Shown piece after piece: positions 1 through 5,997 of a DNA stretch of 14,529 nucleotides. A program made the position numbers and the translations under genes. The stretch is from the NCBI GenBank assembly GCA_018897475.1, contig JAHIKS010000034.1:1-14529 (forward strand), given 5' to 3'. The notes under the pieces were generated by a model. It had not been told where the DNA came from and did not search any database. It saw only the letters and a list, made by a program, of their open reading frames with translations. Source of the DNA: Candidatus Altarchaeota archaeon (lineage in GTDB: Archaea; Altiarchaeota; Altiarchaeia; IMC4; QMZM01). Every line of letters begins with the position of its first letter. Positions within the stretch are counted from its first letter, which is position 1.

Positions 1-1
1 C

Positions 2-799
2 TACGACCCCGAGAATGACATAAAATTTCTGGAGGAGGAGATAGACCTCTGGTTCTACGGAATCCTGAAGAAGAACTGGAAAAAGATATACAACAAAGCG
101 AAGCACAACCACAAGGACTTGATTATCGAGCTGGCAGAGCAGCTCTCCGGCCTCGAGGTTAACGAGGAGCAGGTAGGGGAGGCCGCAAAGAAGTCCGACC
201 TGACTGAATCCACCAACTGGAGCGACGAACAATTGCAGGAATTCGCAACCAACCTGAGGGAGATTTCCAAGCCCATCATTATAGTAGCAAACAAGATCGA
301 CCTGGACCATGGAAACTTCGACAGGCTAAAGGAGAACTACGACCTGGTGCCTGTCTGTTCCGAGGCAGAGCTGGCGTTAAGGCAGGCCGAGAAAGCCGGA
401 GTTGTTAGCTATCTACCCGGTGACAAGGAATTTAAAATTCTAAAAGATGTTGATGAAAAACAAAAAAAAGCATTGGAGTTCATCCAGAATAATATTCTAA
501 AAAAATATGGCTCTACAGGAGTCCAGAATTGCCTGAACACCGCGGTCTTTGATATTCTGAAGCAGATAGTCGTCTATCCTGTCGAGAATGAAAACAAATT
601 CATGGACAACAAGGGCAACGTTCTGCCCGATGCCCACCTCCTTCCCGAGGGAAGCACCGCCCTCGACCTGGCCTATAAAGTACATACCGACATCGGTGAC
701 AAATTCATAGGGGCCATTGATTGCAAGACAAAGATGAAGGTAAGGAAGGACCATCAGCTGAACGATTGCGACGTGATAAAGATTATTACGGGGAGGTAA
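2..799 (+). CDS. YchF/Obg-family GTPase with TGS domain, archaeal type, 3' portion (5' end outside window)
   Basis: The reading frame is open from base 2, so the start codon lies before the window and 265 residues are visible. The nucleotide-specificity motif NKID is at fragment residues about 97-100, after the hydrophobic strand PIIIVA. A mostly helical segment follows, and the last 75 residues form a TGS domain (LPEGSTALDLAYKVHTDIG, then the closing DVIKIITGR). This order (G domain, helical insert, C-terminal TGS) is that of the archaeal and eukaryotic YchF/DRG-like ribosome-associated NTPases. Family members bind ribosomes or tRNA-like surfaces and hydrolyse GTP or ATP; the exact role here is not known. 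The P-loop and the switch regions are upstream and unseen. A short AT-rich patch (about 430-510) interrupts otherwise GC-richer codon use. The family call is firm, the nucleotide preference is not. Confidence 0.88.
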   Translation, partial: YDPENDIKFLEEEIDLWFYGILKKNWKKIYNKAKHNHKDLIIELAEQLSGLEVNEEQVGEAAKKSDLTESTNWSDEQLQEFATNLREISKPIIIVANKIDLDHGNFDRLKENYDLVPVCSEAELALRQAEKAGVVSYLPGDKEFKILKDVDEKQKKALEFIQNNILKKYGSTGVQNCLNTAVFDILKQIVVYPVENENKFMDNKGNVLPDAHLLPEGSTALDLAYKVHTDIGDKFIGAIDCKTKMKVRKDHQLNDCDVIKIITGR

Positions 800-812
800 T
801 TTTATTCTTCTT
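800..812 (+). terminator. T-rich archaeal-type terminator after the YchF gene
   Basis: A pyrimidine and T-rich run (TTTTATTCTTCTT) begins right after the TAA stop. Archaeal termination commonly needs only a U-rich stretch with no hairpin, and I see no hairpin here. This is inference from composition only. Confidence 0.3.
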
Positions 813-1026
813 ACTCAGCTACCTTTCAGGAGAAATTCAAAAAAGAGGTTTCCAGATATCGATTGAAAAGATTGAATCTGCCAGATGCAAGGGAATGATG
901 AAAAAATAATTTTGGTCTGAATAATTACCTAAGCAGCAGATCCTACTCATTTATTGCTAGAGTATGTCCCAGTTGAAGTATGCAGTGAAGGAAGCCGTAT
1001 GATTTAACTTTCTTGTAGTTTGATTT
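813..1026. other. Intergenic stretch without an intact gene
   Basis: No convincing gene or RNA is seen. An overlapping frame through 721-909 has no family resemblance and is treated as chance. A 12-codon ORF at 964-1002 starts with gene-like codons and then stops (see findings). The sequence turns distinctly AT-rich from about 1000 onward, ahead of the kinase promoter. Confidence 0.5.
964..1002 (+). pseudogene. Possible N-terminal remnant of a lost gene
   Basis: ATG begins a 12-residue peptide, MSQLKYAVKEAV, closed by TGA. Codons are like those of the GC-richer neighbours, and the peptide resembles the cytoplasmic N-terminus of FtsX/ABC-permease-like membrane proteins. The resemblance is short and weak. 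If real, the rest of the gene was replaced by the AT-rich block that follows. Confidence 0.15.
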
Positions 1027-1028
1027 CC

Positions 1029-1036
1029 TATAAATT
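1029..1036 (+). promoter_or_regulatory. TATA box of the histidine kinase gene
   Basis: TATAAATT lies about 35 bases before the kinase ATG. Archaeal transcription starts about 25 bases downstream of TATA, which would give a start near 1056 and a leader of about 14 bases just long enough to hold the ribosome binding site at 1058-1063. Confidence 0.5.
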
Positions 1037-1057
1037 CTTAACACGACATCCTATATC

Positions 1058-1063
1058 AGGTGA
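1058..1063 (+). promoter_or_regulatory. Ribosome binding site of the histidine kinase gene
   Basis: AGGTGA, complementary to the archaeal 16S 3' end, sits six bases before the ATG at 1070 and fixes that start. The genes at 3021 and 3992 lack any such site. Confidence 0.7.
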
Positions 1064-1069
1064 ATTTCC

Positions 1070-2455
1070 ATGACCCTAAAGTCTGTACCCTATATTGAGA
1101 TCGACGATCAAAAAGGAGCATTATATTCAGCTGGAAAGCAGAGTTTGTTAATTCCAGTTACTTTCATTAAAGTCATTAATTCTATTTTTGTTCAGCTAGT
1201 GGGTGAGGAAGGGGCGGAGATTTTGATTTATAAAATTGGTGAGGCTTTAGGCATGGGTTATGTCCAAAGTTTGGAAGCTATCCTTAAAAAAGAAAAAGTA
1301 GAGTTTGACAGAGAAACTAAGCTTAAAGCGAGTTGTGATGCTATCTTCATGGAGGCTGGTTGGGGTAGGGTGAAAATTCGGGAAATAGATTTGGCTAAAA
1401 AAGTTTTGGAAGTAGAAATAACCTATAGTCCTTCGGGCGAATTTTTAGAAAATAACAGATATGGTTTGGAGAGGGGAGTATTAACAGGAATATATAAGGA
1501 AATATTAAAAGAGGAAGTTTACTCTCAGTTAATTAAAGAAAACAGAAAAGACTATTCAGTTATTCTACGTACCTTTGAAAAAGTTCCTGAAAAAGTAAGA
1601 GAAAGGGAAAGATTGGTTTTGCTTACTCGGAAAGAACTAGGAGAAAAAATAAAAGAAACTACTGCAGAACTCCAAGAAAAGAAAACAGAGTTAGAAGAAT
1701 GGAGTAAAACTCTGGAGAAGAAGGTAGAGGAGAGAACCAAACAATTAACAGACGCCCAGGAACAACTAATCCAGTCAGCCAAGATGGCCACCATTGGTAC
1801 TCTAGCCGGGGGAGTTGCCCATGAGATAAATAACCCTCTTGGTTCTATTCTGATGGATACTCAGAGGCTTCTTAAAAAAACAGAAGATAAAAAACAAAGG
1901 GAAATATTGTCCCGTATCGAGAATAGTACAAGGCGGTGTAAGGAAATAACACAGGCCCTTCTAAAGTACTCCCGGAAGCCCGAGATGGACGAGTTCAAAT
2001 CCATCGACCTGGAAGCGGTAATAGAAGACTCTATTAATTTACTTAGACCCCATCTCAGTAAGGAAAACGTGAAGATAGAAACCAAATACGGTGAAGTCCC
2101 CCCAATCAAGGGCAATGCCAATGAATTGCAACAGGTATTCACAAATCTTATTCTGAACGCAAAGGATGCCATCAGAAAAAATAAAGAATCTGGAGTTATA
2201 GCCATAAAGGTCTTCAAGGAAAACAGATTTATAGTATCACAAGTAATTGATAATGGTATTGGAATTCCTGAAGATGACCTCAAGAGAATCTTCGATCCCT
2301 TCTTCACCACCAAGGATGTTGGGCAGGGAACGGGCCTTGGCCTTTCGATAGCCTACAAAATTATAGAGAAACATAAGGGAGACATATATGCTTCATCGGA
2401 TTTTGGGGAGGGTACTAAATTAACTATAAGATTACCTATTGGAAAAAATGAATGA
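1070..2455 (+). CDS. Cytosolic sensor histidine kinase with V4R-like N-terminal domain
   Basis: This 461-residue protein has no membrane segment. Residues about 20-170 resemble the V4R (4-vinyl-reductase, Bet3-like) ligand-binding fold: GAEILIYKIGEALG, then the W-G pair in EAGWGRVKI, an extended strand, and the G-x-L-x-G-like stretch GVLTGIYKE. The Cys residues common at the end of V4R domains are absent. A charged coiled coil runs about 185-235. The HisKA H-box is at AGGVAHEINNPLGS with phospho-acceptor H251. The ATPase domain has the N-box (N363 in ILNAKD), G1 (DNGIGI, 394-399), the F-box (FDPFF) and G2 (GTGLGLS, 420-426), so it should be active. It overlaps the response regulator by eight bases, making them a cognate pair. 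The ligand is unknown. The first roughly 900 bases are far more AT-rich than the rest. Kinase identity is firm; V4R is a fold-level guess. Confidence 0.93.
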   Translation: MTLKSVPYIEIDDQKGALYSAGKQSLLIPVTFIKVINSIFVQLVGEEGAEILIYKIGEALGMGYVQSLEAILKKEKVEFDRETKLKASCDAIFMEAGWGRVKIREIDLAKKVLEVEITYSPSGEFLENNRYGLERGVLTGIYKEILKEEVYSQLIKENRKDYSVILRTFEKVPEKVRERERLVLLTRKELGEKIKETTAELQEKKTELEEWSKTLEKKVEERTKQLTDAQEQLIQSAKMATIGTLAGGVAHEINNPLGSILMDTQRLLKKTEDKKQREILSRIENSTRRCKEITQALLKYSRKPEMDEFKSIDLEAVIEDSINLLRPHLSKENVKIETKYGEVPPIKGNANELQQVFTNLILNAKDAIRKNKESGVIAIKVFKENRFIVSQVIDNGIGIPEDDLKRIFDPFFTTKDVGQGTGLGLSIAYKIIEKHKGDIYASSDFGEGTKLTIRLPIGKNE

Positions 2456-2984
2456 AAAAATTCTGGTAGTGGATGACGAAAAATCTTTGTTAAAATCTAT
2501 AGAGGAAACGCTAAGCGAGGAGGGATATGATGTAACAACCACTGGCGACAGCCATGAAGCCCTGAATATAATAAAGAACGAGTTCTTCGACCTCATAGTC
2601 ATGGACATCAGAATGCCGGGCATGGATGGCATCTCACTTCTCAAAGAGATAAGAAAGGTACAGGATGAGGATAACAAGAGCCGGGTCATCCTGATTACTG
2701 CTTATGCGAGCGAGGATGCCCCAATCAAGGCAATAAAGCTTGGCGCTGATGATTACCTCATGAAGCCCTTTGAACTCGAAGATTTCCTGCATAGTGTAAA
2801 GAGAAATCTCAGGATATCCAGGTTGGAGAGAGAAAGGAATGAATCTCTGGAACAGCTCGAAGAGCTTCATACCAAGTACAAGAATCTCGTTGGGAGTCTC
2901 TCAAAGGTTGTGTGGTTAAAGACAAAGGACAAAGATCTAGAGAAGAAGGTAAGGGAAATACTGAAAAACTACGAGAAGGCGTAA
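2448..2984 (+). CDS. Response regulator, receiver domain plus short helical tail
   Basis: This 178-residue protein has a complete receiver domain (residues 1-120): acidic pair D9/D10, phospho-acceptor D53 in VMDIRMPGMD, T84 in ILITAY, and K106 in LMKPFE. The remaining 55 residues are a charged, probably coiled-coil tail (LERERNESLEQLEELH) with no helix-turn-helix or enzymatic domain. Output is therefore likely through protein contact, as in many archaeal two-component systems. I chose the ATG at 2448, giving MNEKILVVDDE, the normal distance to the first acidic residues. A TTG nine bases upstream is possible. The start lies inside the end of the kinase gene, which implies coupled translation. 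Codon use is GC-richer than in the first half of the kinase. Confidence 0.93.
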   Translation: MNEKILVVDDEKSLLKSIEETLSEEGYDVTTTGDSHEALNIIKNEFFDLIVMDIRMPGMDGISLLKEIRKVQDEDNKSRVILITAYASEDAPIKAIKLGADDYLMKPFELEDFLHSVKRNLRISRLERERNESLEQLEELHTKYKNLVGSLSKVVWLKTKDKDLEKKVREILKNYEKA

Positions 2985-3020
2985 CTCGACTGTTCTTAAT
3001 CTTTCCCCTATTAATTAGCA

Positions 3021-3971
3021 ATGCAACTCAGAATCAAAACACCGGCCAGGCTGCACCTTGGGATTCTTGACCTTACCGGGGATTTAGGGAGGATATACGG
3101 CTCCATCGGAGTTGCAGTGGAAGAGCCGAATCTCGTTCTTGAGGCGAAGGAATCCGACAGCCTGAATATCAGTGGTGGGGATGATGCGGTGAATTCCCTG
3201 GCGAAGAAATTCTTTATTCATTATAAAATTGAACCCGAGATTGAGATAAATATAACTGAGAGAATCCCCTCCCACGTCGGGCTTGGTTCCGGGACGCAGC
3301 TCTCTCTCGCACTGGGAACCGCAATCACAAAAATCCACGGCATCGATGCCGGCATCAATGACCTCGCAAGAATTGCGGGAAGGGGTTCCCTCTCAGGTAT
3401 TGGTATAGCCGCCTTCGAGCACGGGGGCTTCATAGTCGATGCCGGCCGGAGAGTCAACAGCAAAGGAGAGGTGCCCCCCGTCATCTTCAGGCAGCCATTT
3501 CCCGAAGACTGGGAATTTATAATAGCAATCCCCCAAACGGAAAAGAAAGTTTATGGACAGCAGGAGAAGGAAGCGTTCAGGAAAATAATTCCCGCCCCGG
3601 CCGGAATCTCGGCAGACATCTGCCGCCTGCTGCAGATAAAGCTTCTTCCGGCTCTAATCGAAAAAAATATAGTGGAATTCGGCCAATCCCTCACCGAGAT
3701 TGACAGGAGGGTCGGCCTCTTCTTCAAGGACATACAGAACGGAATATACCGGGAGAGGGTATCAAAGCAGTTGGTGGAATTCATGCTGAACAACGGTTTC
3801 CACGGCGCGGGCCAGAGCTCATGGGGCCCGTCGGTCTATACCCTTGCCGAGAGTAAAGGGGCAAAAGAAAAGGAATCCGCGCTGAGGGAATTCATGGAGA
3901 AGAACGGCATTCCCGGTGAGATAATAACAACGAAAGCCAGCAATACTGGCGCATCGATAAACATTTTATAA
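3021..3971 (+). CDS. mptG: Beta-ribofuranosylaminobenzene 5'-phosphate synthase (beta-RFAP synthase)
   Basis: The enzyme condenses PRPP with 4-hydroxybenzoate or 4-aminobenzoate, releasing CO2 and pyrophosphate, to make beta-RFA-P, the first committed step of methanopterin biosynthesis in the cytosol. The 316 residues match the family length. The N-terminus TPARLHLGILDL and the GHMP-kinase-like glycine-rich loop HVGLGSGTQLSLALG (about 87-101) are hallmarks, followed by GRGSLSGIGIAAFEHGG and the C-terminal GAGQSSWGPSVY. The gene starts 36 bases after the response regulator stop, and no Shine-Dalgarno is visible, so a leaderless transcript is possible; a weak TATA-like TTCTTAAT lies about 25 bases upstream. 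The presence of this gene implies H4MPT-dependent C1 chemistry (methanogenesis, methane oxidation or a Wood-Ljungdahl branch). Confidence 0.92.
   Translation: MQLRIKTPARLHLGILDLTGDLGRIYGSIGVAVEEPNLVLEAKESDSLNISGGDDAVNSLAKKFFIHYKIEPEIEINITERIPSHVGLGSGTQLSLALGTAITKIHGIDAGINDLARIAGRGSLSGIGIAAFEHGGFIVDAGRRVNSKGEVPPVIFRQPFPEDWEFIIAIPQTEKKVYGQQEKEAFRKIIPAPAGISADICRLLQIKLLPALIEKNIVEFGQSLTEIDRRVGLFFKDIQNGIYRERVSKQLVEFMLNNGFHGAGQSSWGPSVYTLAESKGAKEKESALREFMEKNGIPGEIITTKASNTGASINIL
3964..3971 (+). promoter_or_regulatory. TATA box for the membrane protein gene, overlapping the mptG stop codon
   Basis: TTTTATAA is centred about 25 bases before the ATG at 3992. That is the distance expected if transcription begins at or next to the start codon (leaderless). 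The last three bases are the mptG stop codon. No ribosome binding site exists in the 20-base gap, which supports this reading. Confidence 0.45.
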
Positions 3972-3991
3972 CTCAAACAACTATTAATAAT

Positions 3992-4828
3992 ATGGCCGAA
4001 AAACTGCAGGACATCATGAAGAAGGGATGGAGCATATGGAGGAAGAACCTCGTCCTCTCTGTACCGTTCATCCTGAGCCTTGTCCTCATCATAATACTCG
4101 TCATAGTTTTTGGCATAGCCATAGCGCTTCTAACATTTTCAGGCCTGGCTGACTTCTCCGGCATGAATATACTCAACATAGTAATTCTCGCACTCGCAAC
4201 GGTACTGTTCATAATACTGATAAGCCTGATATCATCCTTCTTCTCGGCCGGAGCCATAGGGATGTCAAAGAAGGCCATAGAGCAGAAAAAACCGAACCTC
4301 GATGAGATGACGGACTATGGCAAGAGAAAATTCATGGACCTATTCCTTGCCTCGCTGATAATCATGGTAATAACGCTCGTTTCACTGATACTGCTCGCCG
4401 GGGTCTTCATAGGAATCCCGCTGGCGTTCGGATTCTCGCCGTCGGATTCCATAGTTTCCTTTATCCCGATGATAGTCGGGGCAGCAATCTCAATCCTCGT
4501 TCTCATCGTGATTGGACTCGCACTGGCCATGGTTCCCTATGCAGTCGTAATCTCAGACCTCGGGCCCATGGAGGGCGTAAGGAAAGGGGCCAGGTTCTTC
4601 CTGGACAACAGGCTGCATACCTTCCTGCTCTGGCTCATCGTCATGGTGATATCGATAGGGTCCTCGGCAATCTTCAACGTGATTCAGTTCATATTTGAGC
4701 AGATACCTCTTCTTGGAATAATCCTGAGCATTACAATCACACTAATATCGGTGGCGTTCTCCACAGTAGTTCTTGCCCCCCTCTCCACAGTATGGTATTC
4801 ACACTTCTACATGGATAGGGTCAAATAG
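3992..4828 (+). CDS. Six-helix integral membrane protein of unknown function
   Basis: This 278-residue protein is mostly hydrophobic. Membrane segments fall at about 20-49, 58-90, 113-147, 153-187, 208-235 and 238-270, several of them long enough to bend or re-enter. The cytosolic N-terminus (KKGWSIWRKNL) and the loop DLGPMEGVRKGARFFLDNR before the fifth helix resemble archaeal DUF7847/DUF4013-type proteins, relatives of the membrane domain found beside glycerophosphodiester phosphodiesterases. No catalytic motif is seen. The loop 91-115 is charged. The start ATG has no ribosome binding site but has a TATA box 25 bases upstream. The gene ends two bases from the oppositely oriented DUF447 gene. 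I cannot assign a function; family membership is a resemblance only. Confidence 0.8.
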   Translation: MAEKLQDIMKKGWSIWRKNLVLSVPFILSLVLIIILVIVFGIAIALLTFSGLADFSGMNILNIVILALATVLFIILISLISSFFSAGAIGMSKKAIEQKKPNLDEMTDYGKRKFMDLFLASLIIMVITLVSLILLAGVFIGIPLAFGFSPSDSIVSFIPMIVGAAISILVLIVIGLALAMVPYAVVISDLGPMEGVRKGARFFLDNRLHTFLLWLIVMVISIGSSAIFNVIQFIFEQIPLLGIILSITITLISVAFSTVVLAPLSTVWYSHFYMDRVK

Positions 4829-4830
4829 AA

Positions 4831-5373
4831 CTATAATTTTTCAAGAATACGTTCAAACCTTGAACCAGGGGCCACTTTCTTCACAACCCGCAGGTTATCC
4901 TGAATCTTCTTCTCAAGAAATTTCCTCTCCTCGGCACAGACGTGGGGAATCTTTGTGCTGGCTATGAGGCTCTCCAGGACCAGGGACTCGGCACGATTCA
5001 CCGGCCTCGGGACCTTGATAATCACGAACGCAAGAGGAACAGCATTTACCTGCACCCTGTCGCCGAGGTCCTCTTCCCCATCAACCTCCATCTCAATGAA
5101 CGCATTGGCATTCTTGAGATGATTACCCTCCAACTCAATCTTTTCCTTCTCAAAAATGGAATTATAGAAAATATCTATATCATCTACGAAATTTATTACG
5201 AATCTTCTTTTATCCAATATAATCTCACAAGTCTTCGAGCCCTTGTAAATCTCCATCTCTATGCTCTCGGAATCCCTGGTGAGAATCCCCATGGGGGCTG
5301 CGTTTCCTGCTGCAGTTACAATAACCTCATAAATCCATCCCTTCCTGAGCCCGAATTCATCTGGAATCTTCAT
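4831..5373 (-). CDS. DUF447 family protein (archaeal, flavin-reductase-like split barrel)
   Basis: With the start at 5373 the protein has 180 residues. The N-terminal block KGWIYEVIVTAAGNAAPMGI is the typical opening of DUF447 proteins, which are largely archaeal and also occur in H4MPT-using methylotrophic bacteria. The fold is thought to be a split barrel like flavin reductases; ligand and reaction are not established. The C-terminal part (ESLVLESLIASTKI through RFERILEKL) is helical. An upstream in-frame ATG at 5412 would add 13 residues, but the 5373 start is preceded by the purine-rich GGGGATGGGA and fits the family better. The start lies inside the last 17 bases of pdxT, implying coupled translation. 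Proximity to mptG, on the opposite strand, fits an H4MPT connection. Confidence 0.78.
   Translation of the reverse strand: MKIPDEFGLRKGWIYEVIVTAAGNAAPMGILTRDSESIEMEIYKGSKTCEIILDKRRFVINFVDDIDIFYNSIFEKEKIELEGNHLKNANAFIEMEVDGEEDLGDRVQVNAVPLAFVIIKVPRPVNRAESLVLESLIASTKIPHVCAEERKFLEKKIQDNLRVVKKVAPGSRFERILEKL
4837..4841 (+). terminator. Short T run after the membrane protein gene
   Basis: Five T residues follow the stop by eight bases and lie inside the 3' end of the opposing DUF447 gene. It is the only candidate termination signal for the rightward transcript in this packed junction. Confidence 0.25.
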
Positions 5374-5965
5374 TTCCCATCCCCAGAAAATATTCGTGAA
5401 GCCTCGAGTCACTGGTCAATTCGGGATGGAAGGCAACGGCAAGGAGGTTCCTCTGCCTAGCCATAACTACTTTGTCCTCAAACCTCGCCAGGACATCAAC
5501 CCCCTTCCCTGTCTTATCTATGGCGGGAGCCCTGATGAAGACGGTATGGTAGGGTTCCTTCCCAAGCACACCTATCTCCAAATCAGCCTCGAAGCTCTCC
5601 CTCTGCCTGCCGAATGCGTTCCTCTTCACTTTGATATCCATAAGGCCAAGGAGAGGCTGCCCCGTCTTGGCTACCTCTTCATCACCCTCCTTCGCGACAA
5701 GAACCAGCCCTGCGCATGTTCCCATGATAGGAATTCCTTTCTTTGCAAGATTCTTTATTTCGGAATCAATGCCATACTTCGCAATCAGCTTCCCTATGGC
5801 CGTACTCTCCCCCCCAGGAATAACGAGAGAATCCAAGTCCTTGAGCTCATCCTTTCTCTTGACCTCAATAACCTCGCCGCCAATCTTCATCTTTCCCATA
5901 GCGTTCCGCATCGCAACCAAATGCTCCGAGACGTCGCCCTGCAGTGCGAGAATTCCAACTCTCAT
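5357..5965 (-). CDS. pdxT: Pyridoxal 5'-phosphate synthase glutaminase subunit PdxT
   Basis: PdxT hydrolyses glutamine and channels ammonia to PdxS for PLP synthesis from ribose 5-phosphate and glyceraldehyde 3-phosphate. The 202 residues match the family. The class-I glutaminase triad is complete: nucleophile C84 in MGTCAGL, H180 and E182 in FHPEL. The PdxT signature GGES (51-54) and the N-terminus GILALQGDVSEH are clear. The synthase partner PdxS is not in this window. The gene follows the Ca2+-ATPase stop by 32 bases and overlaps the DUF447 gene by 17. Its codon use is GC-richer than the ATPase upstream, placing it with the left-hand genes. The ATG at 5965 is the first start in the frame, with a weak AGGT just before it. 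Confidence 0.95.
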   Translation of the reverse strand: MRVGILALQGDVSEHLVAMRNAMGKMKIGGEVIEVKRKDELKDLDSLVIPGGESTAIGKLIAKYGIDSEIKNLAKKGIPIMGTCAGLVLVAKEGDEEVAKTGQPLLGLMDIKVKRNAFGRQRESFEADLEIGVLGKEPYHTVFIRAPAIDKTGKGVDVLARFEDKVVMARQRNLLAVAFHPELTSDSRLHEYFLGMGNEDSR

Positions 5966-5997
5966 TCTACCTACTCTAATTCTTTACTATCACAAAT

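Noticed and set aside
721..909. 62-residue ORF on the + strand overlapping the YchF 3' end
   Set aside because: It runs through the conserved TGS domain in another frame, and its product has no recognisable family features.
985..1025. GGAAGCCGTATG resembles the conserved sequence seen near the end of group II intron reverse-transcriptase genes
   Set aside because: The match is only about ten bases; the hairpin-forming continuation and any intron-encoded protein or ribozyme domains are absent.
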